Position numbers and translations under genes: made by a program. This document shows, in pieces, positions 1 through 6,159 of a stretch of 6,164 nucleotides of DNA. This stretch comes from JAUWQU01 sp964605095. Its GTDB lineage: Bacteria; Planctomycetota; Phycisphaerae; SM23-33. Under the pieces are notes generated by a model. It was not told the DNA's origin. It made no database searches and was given only the letters and a program-made list of their open reading frames with translations. Every line of letters starts with the position of its first letter. The stretch's first letter is position 1. The DNA lies in NCBI GenBank assembly GCA_964605095.1, contig CAZSBS010000277.1, forward strand, positions 1 to 6,164. Direction: 5' to 3'.

Positions 1-4
1 GGAA

Positions 5-34
5 CATGCTTCCGCAAACAGCCGCGGAAGCATG
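5..34. repeat. Perfect 11-bp inverted repeat (hairpin) upstream of the glycosyltransferase gene
   Basis: Bases 5-15 (CATGCTTCCGC) are exactly complementary to bases 24-34 (GCGGAAGCATG), with an 8-base loop at 16-23. The stem would be stable as RNA. No T-run follows; instead there is a run of eight C (50-57), so it is not a canonical Rho-independent terminator. It could be the end of an upstream transcript, a REP-like intergenic repeat, or a leader structure of the next gene. All three forward frames stay open through this stem, so it could also lie in the 3' end of an upstream gene that starts outside the window. Confidence 0.55.
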
Positions 35-93
35 GCACCGCAGATTTCGCCCCCCCCAACTTCCGGGGCGGGGCACTAAGGCCTGTTTTTCAC

Positions 94-1113
94 ATGACTG
101 AACCCGATATGTCAATCCTGGCTATTCATCCCGGCGCGCTGGGGGATGTGATACTGTTCGGGCACGTGTTGGCATCCATAAAGCAGCAGTTAACCGGCAA
201 CGTGCAAGCTCCCGCCCTTGGAAATCCGCAATCCGTCCCGGCGCGCCGCCGGGACAATCCGCAATCAGTGCGGCCTCCGCACATCACCCTGGTCGCCGGC
301 GGGTCTAAGGCCCGGCTGCTGGCGGGCGCGGGCGTGGTCGACGCGGCGGTGGAATTCGACTACCTGCCGATGCACGAGCTTTTCTCCGACACGCCGCTCG
401 ACCAATGCCGCTTGCCGGCCATGCTCGGCCAGTGCGGGCGGATCATCACTTGCTTCGTCGAGGCGGACTCCCTGCCGGCACGCCGGCTGATGCGGATGTG
501 CGGGGCTGGGGAATTGACGGCCCTGCCGATCCGTCCGCCGCTTGGTTTCCCCGGCCATCTCACGGACCTGTGGCGCCGACAGCTCGGCCTGGCAGGGAGA
601 ATGGAGCCCGCGCCATGGACCATACCCCAGGCATGGCTGGCCGAGGCGAGCACCGCCTTGAAGGCGATGGGCGTGGATGCCGGCGGGCGATACGTAGTGA
701 TCCATCCCGGCGCGGGTTCGCCGGAGAAGTGCTGGGCGATCCAGCGGTTCCTCGACCTGGCCACGTCGCTTGGCACATCGGGGATGGCCGTGGTGTTCGC
801 CCTGGGTCCCGTCGAGATGGAACGCTGGCCCCGCGAGCGAATATCGCTGCTGAGAGGCAAAGCCGCCGTGCTGGCCAATGCCCCGCTGACTCTGCTTGCC
901 GGCGTTTTGGCAGGCGCGGCGGCGCTGGTTGGCAACGACTCCGGCGCAGCCCATCTCGCCGCGGCCGTCGGGGCCCCCACGGTCGTTCTGTTCGGCCCGA
1001 CAAGCCCCGCAGGCTTCGCCCCGCTGGGCAGCAGCGTCACATGCCTGTCCGGCAATACGATGGACGACATTACCACGCGGCAAGTCATCGACGCGGTCAA
1101 GAAGTTGTGCTGA
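94..1113 (+). CDS. Glycosyltransferase family 9 (heptosyltransferase-like) protein
   Basis: The 339-residue protein has the two-Rossmann-domain (GT-B) layout of family 9 glycosyltransferases, which move a sugar from a nucleotide donor to a lipid or surface glycan such as the LPS core. The N-terminal strand and loop IHPGALGDVIL (11-21) match the family's GDxxL/V motif, with Asp18 at the catalytic-base position. The C-terminal half begins with YVVIHPGAGSPEKCW (200-214), where Lys212 is in the place of the donor-binding Lys. It continues with GNDSGAAHLAAAVGAPTVVLFGPTSP (280-305), the family's nucleotide-sugar signature. Length is normal for the family, but residues about 34-61 are an extra Pro/Arg/Asn-rich stretch in place of a short linker. 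The start is uncertain between Met1 (94) and Met6 (109): neither has a clear ribosome binding site, and the frame is open to the window edge without another ATG, GTG or TTG. Family assignment is firm. Donor and acceptor cannot be told, and heptose should not be assumed. Confidence 0.9.
   Translation: MTEPDMSILAIHPGALGDVILFGHVLASIKQQLTGNVQAPALGNPQSVPARRRDNPQSVRPPHITLVAGGSKARLLAGAGVVDAAVEFDYLPMHELFSDTPLDQCRLPAMLGQCGRIITCFVEADSLPARRLMRMCGAGELTALPIRPPLGFPGHLTDLWRRQLGLAGRMEPAPWTIPQAWLAEASTALKAMGVDAGGRYVVIHPGAGSPEKCWAIQRFLDLATSLGTSGMAVVFALGPVEMERWPRERISLLRGKAAVLANAPLTLLAGVLAGAAALVGNDSGAAHLAAAVGAPTVVLFGPTSPAGFAPLGSSVTCLSGNTMDDITTRQVIDAVKKLC
223..266 (+). repeat. In-frame palindromic element flanked by direct repeats inside the glycosyltransferase gene
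   Basis: AATCCGCAATC occurs at 223-233 and again at 256-266, exactly 33 bases apart. Between the copies, 235-243 (GTCCCGGCG) and 247-255 (CGCCGGGAC) form a perfect 9-bp inverted repeat with a 3-base loop. The period is a multiple of three, so both copies are read in the same frame and give NPQSV twice (residues 44-48 and 55-59), separated by PARRRD. The segment lies between the end of the first helix (ASIKQQL) and the second strand (HITLVAG), where family members normally have only a few residues. This is the pattern expected of a small palindromic repeat tolerated in a surface loop. Confidence 0.7.
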
Positions 1114-1139
1114 CGCATGCAAGCGGATATCTGTTCCGT

Positions 1140-1145
1140 TATAAT
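1140..1145 (+). promoter_or_regulatory. Candidate -10 element (TATAAT) for the SGNH/TPR gene
   Basis: A perfect TATAAT lies in the gap after the glycosyltransferase stop codon. Such an A/T-rich hexamer stands out in this G/C-rich window. No good -35 hexamer sits 16-18 bases upstream: the bases there read around ATGCAA, and TTGTGC at 1105-1110 is too far away. There is no TG extension. A transcript starting about 1152 would have a leader of roughly 55 bases before the ATG at 1207. It suggests the SGNH/TPR and phosphatase genes can be transcribed separately from the glycosyltransferase, but a chance match is possible. Confidence 0.4.
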
Positions 1146-1157
1146 GTTCCTTTGCCC

Positions 1158-1172
1158 GCACCGACACGGTGC
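1158..1172 (+). other. Small hairpin in the SGNH/TPR leader
   Basis: GCACCG (1158-1163) pairs perfectly with CGGTGC (1167-1172) around the 3-base loop ACA, directly followed by the palindrome GCCGCGGC (1171-1178). It lies between the candidate -10 element and the ribosome binding site and could fold in the leader RNA. No regulatory role can be shown. Confidence 0.35.
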
Positions 1173-1190
1173 CGCGGCTTGGGTATTCAA

Positions 1191-1195
1191 GAGGG
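1191..1195 (+). promoter_or_regulatory. Ribosome binding site deciding the start of the SGNH/TPR gene
   Basis: GAGGG at 1191-1195 is 11 bases before the ATG at 1207. The earlier in-frame ATG at 1117 has only a weak purine stretch (AAGAAG, 1098-1103). Using it would also add 30 residues, Cys-rich and unlike a normal N-terminus, in front of the basic, membrane-anchoring N-terminus, and it would place the TATAAT inside the gene. Start 1207 is therefore preferred. Confidence 0.6.
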
Positions 1196-1206
1196 ATTGT
1201 CGCCCG

Positions 1207-4200
1207 ATGAAATCAAAAGCGGCCCAAACACAGGTAGATAAGCCCGACAGGGAAACTTCGCCCGTGGGCAAAGCCCCCGGCGCGCGCCCGGGCGGGGCCT
1301 CGCGCCCCCGGCCGTCCCGCAGGCGCGTCTGGCTGTTTCGGCTGATCGCGGCGACGGCCATCCCGGCGGCGTTTTTCGTGCTGCTAGAGCTGATGCTTCA
1401 CACGGCGGGGTTCGGATACGACACGCGGTACTTTATCCCAGCCATCCCCGCCGCCGGCGCCGCCGGATCCACAGGCCCCCGAGCGGGCGAGCTGGAGACC
1501 AACCAGCGATTCGCCTGGCGGTTCTACCCGCAGACGGGCGCCAAGGCGCCGCTGCCGATCCGACTGGCTGCCACAAAGCCCGCCAACCACGTGCGGATAT
1601 TCATTTTCGGCGGCTCGGCCGCCATGGGCTCGCCGGACGCGGCTTACAGTTTCGGGCGCGTTCTCGAGGTCATGCTCGCCGAGCGATACCCGGCCCGGAA
1701 GTTCGATGTGATCGTCACCGCCATGGAGGGTATGAACTCGCACGTCTCCCGCGTGATCGCCGACGAGGCGGCCGGGCTACAGCCGGACCTGTTCGTCGTG
1801 TACATGGGCAACAACGAAGTGGTCGGGCCCTACGGCCCGTCGGACGTCTTTGGCGGTTACGCGCCGAGTGTTCGCATTATCCGGGCTAGTCTGTGGCTCA
1901 AGTCCACCCGCACCGGGCAGTTGGCCGGGCGGATATTCGCCGCCCTTTCCAGCCGGGGCTCTCAGGTGTGGAAGGGTATGGAGAGCTTTGCCAGCGCCGG
2001 CGTGCTGGCCGACGACCCGCGCCTCGCCGCGACGTGCGAAAACTTCGCCGTCAACCTCGCCGCCATCCGCGACGACGCCGCCCGGGCCGGGGCAAAGGCC
2101 ATCGTCTGCACCGTCGCGTCGAACCTGCGCGACTGCCCACCGTTCATCTCATCCCGCCGGCCAGGATTGAGCGACGCCGACCGCGCACGCTTCGACGAGT
2201 TCTGCGCCGCCGGGCGCGCCAAGGCGTCGGCTGGGGATTGCCCAGCCGCGATGGGGCAATTCAGCCAGGCCGCGAAAATCGACGCCGACTCGGCAAACCT
2301 GGAGTACTGGATGGGCCAGTGCTGCCTTGCGGCCGGGAAGGCGGATAAGGCCCGCGAGCACCTCATCCGCTCGCGCGACCTCGACGCGCTGAGGGTCCGG
2401 GCCGACACGAAAACCAACGACGTGCTCCGCCAGGCGGGCAAGCTCTACGACGGCTTCGTGGACTTCGAGAAGGTCCTTGCCGACGACGGGCTCAGCCGCG
2501 ACGGGTTGCCCGGCTCGGCGCTGCTGCTGGACCACGTTCACTTCACATTTGCCGGCAATTGCAGGCTGGCGGCGGCGGTGATGCCGGAGGTCCAGCGTCT
2601 GCTGGCCGACAGGCTCGGAGCCGCCGACGAGCCGAAGACATCCACCGCGCCGGCGGGCGGGCTCGACGAGAAACACCTTGCACAACGCCTTGCCTGGACG
2701 GGGTGGGACCGCTACCGCATAGCCGAACTCCTCTCGGCGCAGATGTCCGCCGCGCCGTTCACCAACCAGTTCGACGCCGCCTCGCGCCTGGCAGCCCAGC
2801 GAGCCGAGGTCGAGCGCCTGCGGATGTTCACGCTGCCGGAAATCCGACCGGCGATACTCGGTGAGTACCTCAAGGCCCTGGCCGCCAGGCCGGACGACAT
2901 TATGCTGCGGGCGAACTACGCGACGTGCCTTTACGGCCTGGGCGACTCACCCGCCGCGGCCAGGGAATGGACCGAGTTGCTCGAGCGGATGCCCGGCAAC
3001 GCGGAATACGAGAAGGAACTCGGCGTGACGCTCATGCAGCAGGGCAAGCTGCCCGAGGCGAGCTCGCATTTCCGCGCGGCCCTGGCGATTCTGCCGCGGG
3101 ACCTCGAAGCCCTGAACAACCTAGGCGCGTCGCTGTTGTGGCAGGATCGCCTGGACGAGGCGGGCGACTGCTTCCGAGACGTCCTCCGCGCCAACGCCGA
3201 CCACGCCGACGCTCGCGCGAACCTGGGCATAACGCTGGCCAGGAAGAACGACCCTGCCGGCGCGATCAGGCAGTTCCAGGACGTGCTGAGCAAGAACCCC
3301 GACCACGTCGGGTCGCTTCGCAACCTGGCAAGGCTGCTGACGCACCAGGGCAAGCTCGACGAGGCCATCGACTACTACGACAAGGCCCTGGCGACGCGGG
3401 AGGACTACGCCCTGCACCTGGACCTCGGCCAGTTGCTCGGTGCCCGCCAGAAGTCCGACGAGGCAATGAAGCATTTCGCCAGAGCGGCAGAGATGGCCCC
3501 TAACGTCGCCGCGGCGCAGTTGGCGCTCGGTGGGGCGCTGCTCAAAACCGGACGATATGCCGACGCGGCCGAAAGGTTCGAGCGGGCAATCGCCATCGAC
3601 GACCGCCTGGCCGAGGCCCACCGCGACCTTGGCGCCGCCCTTGTGAAGCTCAACCGGCCCGACCGGGCGATCGCGGAGTTTGGCCGGGCCGTGGACCTCA
3701 ATCCCGGCGACTTCGTCACGCGGCAGTGCCTGGCATTCGCACTGCTTGCCGCGAGCAGACTGCCCGAGGCGATCGAAGAGTACAAGAAGCTGCTGGAGGC
3801 CCAGCCCAACCTGCCCGACGCGCACAACAACCTGGCCGTCGCCCTGGCTAAGACGGGCAAGCTGGACGACGCGATCATCCACTTCGCCGCGGCCGTGCAA
3901 CTGGAGCCGACGGCGCTGAGACACTACAACCTGGCCACACAACTGGTCCGCCGCGGGGCCGACCCGGAGGCCGTCTCGCACTTCCGCCAGGCGCTGCGGC
4001 TGAGGCCCGACTGGGCGGCGCCAATGGCCGAGTGTGCCTGGGTGCTCGCCACGGCAGACGACGACAAGCTCCGCAATGCCGATGAGGCCCTGAATCTCGC
4101 CAGGAAGGCATGCGAACTGACAGGTTGGAAGGAGCCGGACATCGTGGACGCCCTGGCCGCCGCACAGGCCGAGGCCGGGCAGTTCGGCTTGGCGGTCATG

Positions 4201-4374
4201 ACGGCCCATAAGGCCCGCCTCCTGGCGATGCAGAAAGGCGACGTTGGCCAGGCCGGACGAATCGACAAGCGAATCGACCTCTACAAGGCCGGCAAGCCCT
4301 GCCGAAGAGGCGCGCGATACCCGGAAGCAACGAAGACTCCCGCCGTCAAACAGGGCGCGGCGGCGGGTCCGTAA
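1207..4374 (+). CDS. Membrane-anchored SGNH/GDSL hydrolase-like protein with long TPR array
   Basis: This 1055-residue protein has a basic, Pro/Arg-rich N-terminus (1-40), then one membrane helix (about 42-64, VWLFRLIAATAIPAAFFVLL). Positive charges before the helix predict that the rest lies outside the cytoplasmic membrane. An SGNH hydrolase fold follows: IFIFGGSAAMG (131-141, nucleophile Ser137), block II around EGMNSH (174-179), YMGNNEVVGPYG (199-210, block III Gly201/Asn203), and LDHVHFTFAGN (441-451, block V Asp442-x-x-His445). All four catalytic blocks are intact, so an active esterase or acyl-transfer enzyme is plausible. Between blocks III and V lies a helical, TPR-like insert (about 330-395). 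Residues about 560-990 are roughly a dozen TPR units at a regular 34-residue period, with starts near 597, 631, 665, 699, 733, 767, 801, 835, 869 and 903, probably for protein binding. The tail is short and basic. Substrate and partners are unknown; envelope glycan deacylation or acetylation is only a guess. It would be easy to annotate merely as a TPR protein and miss the enzyme domain. Confidence 0.85.
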   Translation: MKSKAAQTQVDKPDRETSPVGKAPGARPGGASRPRPSRRRVWLFRLIAATAIPAAFFVLLELMLHTAGFGYDTRYFIPAIPAAGAAGSTGPRAGELETNQRFAWRFYPQTGAKAPLPIRLAATKPANHVRIFIFGGSAAMGSPDAAYSFGRVLEVMLAERYPARKFDVIVTAMEGMNSHVSRVIADEAAGLQPDLFVVYMGNNEVVGPYGPSDVFGGYAPSVRIIRASLWLKSTRTGQLAGRIFAALSSRGSQVWKGMESFASAGVLADDPRLAATCENFAVNLAAIRDDAARAGAKAIVCTVASNLRDCPPFISSRRPGLSDADRARFDEFCAAGRAKASAGDCPAAMGQFSQAAKIDADSANLEYWMGQCCLAAGKADKAREHLIRSRDLDALRVRADTKTNDVLRQAGKLYDGFVDFEKVLADDGLSRDGLPGSALLLDHVHFTFAGNCRLAAAVMPEVQRLLADRLGAADEPKTSTAPAGGLDEKHLAQRLAWTGWDRYRIAELLSAQMSAAPFTNQFDAASRLAAQRAEVERLRMFTLPEIRPAILGEYLKALAARPDDIMLRANYATCLYGLGDSPAAAREWTELLERMPGNAEYEKELGVTLMQQGKLPEASSHFRAALAILPRDLEALNNLGASLLWQDRLDEAGDCFRDVLRANADHADARANLGITLARKNDPAGAIRQFQDVLSKNPDHVGSLRNLARLLTHQGKLDEAIDYYDKALATREDYALHLDLGQLLGARQKSDEAMKHFARAAEMAPNVAAAQLALGGALLKTGRYADAAERFERAIAIDDRLAEAHRDLGAALVKLNRPDRAIAEFGRAVDLNPGDFVTRQCLAFALLAASRLPEAIEEYKKLLEAQPNLPDAHNNLAVALAKTGKLDDAIIHFAAAVQLEPTALRHYNLATQLVRRGADPEAVSHFRQALRLRPDWAAPMAECAWVLATADDDKLRNADEALNLARKACELTGWKEPDIVDALAAAQAEAGQFGLAVMTAHKARLLAMQKGDVGQAGRIDKRIDLYKAGKPCRRGARYPEATKTPAVKQGAAAGP

Positions 4375-4379
4375 ATCAT

Positions 4380-4386
4380 TGAGGAG
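4380..4386 (+). promoter_or_regulatory. Strong ribosome binding site of the phosphatase gene
   Basis: TGAGGAG at 4380-4386 is 10 bases before the ATG at 4397. It selects this start over the in-frame ATG at 4244, which lies inside the preceding gene and would add 51 Arg/Ser-rich residues in front of an obvious signal sequence. Confidence 0.8.
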
Positions 4387-4396
4387 AAACAATCAT

Positions 4397-6073
4397 ATGT
4401 CCAAGCGATATGTCCTTGCAACTTGCTTTGTCTCCACAATCCTGGTCGTCGCGGCATCGGCTGGGACATACATCCTGGCCACGGCCGGCAATGCCAAGGC
4501 CGCCAAGGCCGGCGCGGCAAAGCAGGGCCAGGAGGACGACCCGATCAGGCCTTATAAGGGAATCGCCAAGGCTTTCATAACCAACATCGCCAACGGCAAA
4601 GTCGACGCCGCCATCAAGGGCGCCAACGACTACCTCGCCGAGGCGCCCGGCGACCTCGAATCGCTCTACTGCCTGGCTGTCGCCTACTCGACACTCAAGC
4701 AGCCCGACAAGGCCATGGAATACGTCAAACAGGCCATCGCCGGCGGGCTGCCCGTCGGGCGGTTCCACGCCGGGCCGAGAAACCTCCTGGCCCCGCTTAC
4801 CGGGACGAAGGCCTTCCGCGACTTCGCGGCCGAGCACCCCGTCGAACTCGTCCACGGACCCGTGCTGGGCGCCATGACCGACACAAGCGTGAGAGTATGG
4901 GTACGCACCGCGAGCGAGACGACCGTGCAGGTCATCGCCAACGCAAACTCCAAGCGAAGCGCCGTCGCATCCCCAGTGGTCAAGACCCTGGCGTCGACAG
5001 ACTTCACCGCCGTGGCCGAACTGACCAGCCTCACGCCTGACACGACGTACAAATACAATATCATTGTCGGCAACAAGCCGCCGGTGAGGATCGCCCCGGC
5101 CCCAACCTTCCGCACATTCCCCGCGCCGGGCTCGAAGTCCTGGTTCCAGGTCGTCTTCGGCGGCGGGGCCGGCTACACCCCCCCGTACGAGCGGATGTGG
5201 GACACGCTCGGAAAGCACCGCCCGCTGGCGTTCCTGGCCATGGGCGACAACGTCTACATCGACCAGCCCGAGAGCCCGGAGACCCAGCGATACTGCTACT
5301 ACCGCCGGCAGAGCCGCCCCGAGTACCGGCGATTCGTTTCCTGCACGCCGATGTTCGCCATCTGGGACGATCACGACTTCGGCGTCAACGACTGCATCGG
5401 CTCGCCGGGCATCGACGACCTGCCGTGGAAGATCCCCGTCTGGAACGTCTTCAAGGAGAACTTCGTCAACCCGTCCTACGGCGGCGGGCCCAAGCAGCCG
5501 GGCGTGTGGTACGACTTCACCATCGACGGCGTGCATTTCATCATGCTCGACTGCCGCTACTACCGCACCAGCCCCAAGCTGCCCTCGCCGACCATGATAG
5601 GCCCGGCCCAGAAGAAGTGGCTCTTCGATACGCTCAAGGCGTCCAAGGCGTCCGGCGCTACGTTCACGGTGCTGGCCTCATCCGTGCCGTGGTCGCCGGG
5701 CACCAAGGGCGGCAGCCTGGACACCTGGGACGGCTTCCCGCGGGAGCGGGATGAGATATTCTCGTTCATACAGGACAACCGCATCGAGGGCGTGTTTCTG
5801 ATCTCCGCCGACCGCCACCGCTCCGACGCATACAAGAACGACCGCCCAGGCGCCTATCCGCTTTACGAGGCCAGCAGCTCGAAGCTCACAAACGTCCACA
5901 CCCACGGGCTGATAAAGAGCGCGATTTTCGGCTACAACGCCAAGTGCTCTTTCGGCCTGCTGACTTTCGACGCGACGGCGGCGGACCCGGAGTTGACTTA
6001 TGACGTGATCAACATCAACGACGAGAAAATCCACACGCTCAAGGTCAAGCGAAGCGAGCTTTCCTTCAAATAG
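4397..6073 (+). CDS. Exported PhoD-like metallophosphatase with N-terminal TPR segment
   Basis: The 558-residue protein begins with MSKRYVL and a hydrophobic stretch to about residue 30, followed by Ala/Lys-rich sequence: a Sec-type signal peptide or anchor, without the twin arginines of Bacillus PhoD. Residues about 50-145 are helical and TPR-like (NGKVDAAIKGANDYLAEAPG, then ESLYCLAVAYSTLKQPDKAM). Residues 151-242 resemble the Fn3-like N-terminal domain of PhoD proteins (VHGPVLGAMTDTSVRVWVR, then LTPDTTYKYNI). The metallophosphoesterase domain shows AMGDNVYID (281-289), WDDHDFGVND (323-332), GVHFIMLDCRYY (378-389) and FLISADRH (467-474), which match the family's metal-binding blocks. PhoD proteins cleave phosphate mono- or diesters outside the cytoplasm using iron and calcium. 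Two motifs differ: FGGGAG (254-259) stands where FxSC is usual, and SADRH where SGDxH is usual. Its 22-base distance from the SGNH/TPR gene suggests one operon. No Pho-box was recognised. Family assignment is good; alkaline phosphatase activity is not certain. Confidence 0.85.
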   Translation: MSKRYVLATCFVSTILVVAASAGTYILATAGNAKAAKAGAAKQGQEDDPIRPYKGIAKAFITNIANGKVDAAIKGANDYLAEAPGDLESLYCLAVAYSTLKQPDKAMEYVKQAIAGGLPVGRFHAGPRNLLAPLTGTKAFRDFAAEHPVELVHGPVLGAMTDTSVRVWVRTASETTVQVIANANSKRSAVASPVVKTLASTDFTAVAELTSLTPDTTYKYNIIVGNKPPVRIAPAPTFRTFPAPGSKSWFQVVFGGGAGYTPPYERMWDTLGKHRPLAFLAMGDNVYIDQPESPETQRYCYYRRQSRPEYRRFVSCTPMFAIWDDHDFGVNDCIGSPGIDDLPWKIPVWNVFKENFVNPSYGGGPKQPGVWYDFTIDGVHFIMLDCRYYRTSPKLPSPTMIGPAQKKWLFDTLKASKASGATFTVLASSVPWSPGTKGGSLDTWDGFPRERDEIFSFIQDNRIEGVFLISADRHRSDAYKNDRPGAYPLYEASSSKLTNVHTHGLIKSAIFGYNAKCSFGLLTFDATAADPELTYDVININDEKIHTLKVKRSELSFK

Positions 6074-6116
6074 TTCAAGGCGTAATGCCTCCGCTACGGG
6101 GGGGAGAGAGAGAATC

Positions 6117-6143
6117 GTGAATATCGAGCAGGCCCGTTTGTAG
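6117..6143 (+). other. Possible 8-codon mini-ORF or remnant 5' end of a gene
   Basis: GTG at 6117 opens a frame reading VNIEQARL and ends at TAG (6141-6143), followed in frame by TGA (6144-6146). It is preceded by the purine run at 6098-6114 (seven G, then alternating A/G), a strong Shine-Dalgarno-like sequence at suitable distance. A hairpin begins at the second stop. It could be a leader peptide, a gene start broken by an inserted repeat, or chance. The window ends too soon to decide. Confidence 0.25.
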
Positions 6144-6145
6144 TG

Positions 6146-6159
6146 ACCCCGTGAGGGGT
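6146..6159 (+). repeat. Hairpin at the window end (partial terminator or palindromic repeat)
   Basis: ACCCC (6146-6150) pairs with GGGGT (6155-6159) around the loop GTGA, and TTCCC follows at the window edge. It lies 72 bases after the phosphatase stop codon and could be part of a transcription terminator or of a dispersed palindromic repeat. The stem is only 5 bp and no T-run is visible before the sequence ends. The rest of 6074-6116 holds no gene that I can support. Confidence 0.35.

Noticed and set aside
48..74. C-rich and G-rich runs (CGCCCC at 48-53 with GGGGCG at 65-70) as a terminator
   Set aside because: The stem is short, several pairing registers compete, and there is no T-run. The TTTTT at 86-90 is too far from the stem to act as a terminator tail.
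265..1167. Minus-strand open frame (300 codons) opposite the glycosyltransferase gene
   Set aside because: It is antisense to a gene with clear family 9 signatures and has no recognisable protein features.
1117..1206. Upstream start at 1117 for the SGNH/TPR gene
   Set aside because: It has a weak ribosome binding site, adds an atypical Cys-containing N-terminus, and conflicts with GAGGG before 1207. The possibility is not fully excluded.
405..1241. Plus-strand frame-shifted open frame running from the glycosyltransferase into the intergenic region
   Set aside because: It is Arg/Gly/Pro-rich with no domain, overlaps the real frame, and would need the TATAAT region to be coding.
2989..3980. 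The recurring 102-base periodicity as a DNA tandem repeat or CRISPR-like array
   Set aside because: The period matches 34-residue TPR units whose DNA differs widely between copies, so this is protein-level repetition, not a nucleotide repeat array.
3121..4392. Long minus-strand open frame (423 codons) opposite the TPR array
   Set aside because: It mirrors a G/C-rich plus-strand gene with a clear TPR pattern. Its own translation shows no recognisable domain, and its open length follows from third-position G/C bias and the repeated TPR codons.
4244..4396. Upstream in-frame start at 4244 for the phosphatase gene
   Set aside because: It would bury the signal peptide behind 51 Arg/Ser-rich residues overlapping the previous gene, whereas the ATG at 4397 has an excellent GAGGAG site.
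4376..5536. Minus-strand open frame (386 codons) opposite the phosphatase gene
   Set aside because: The plus strand has PhoD motifs in order and a strong ribosome binding site. The minus-strand translation is Val/Gly/Arg-rich without motifs, typical of an antisense shadow.
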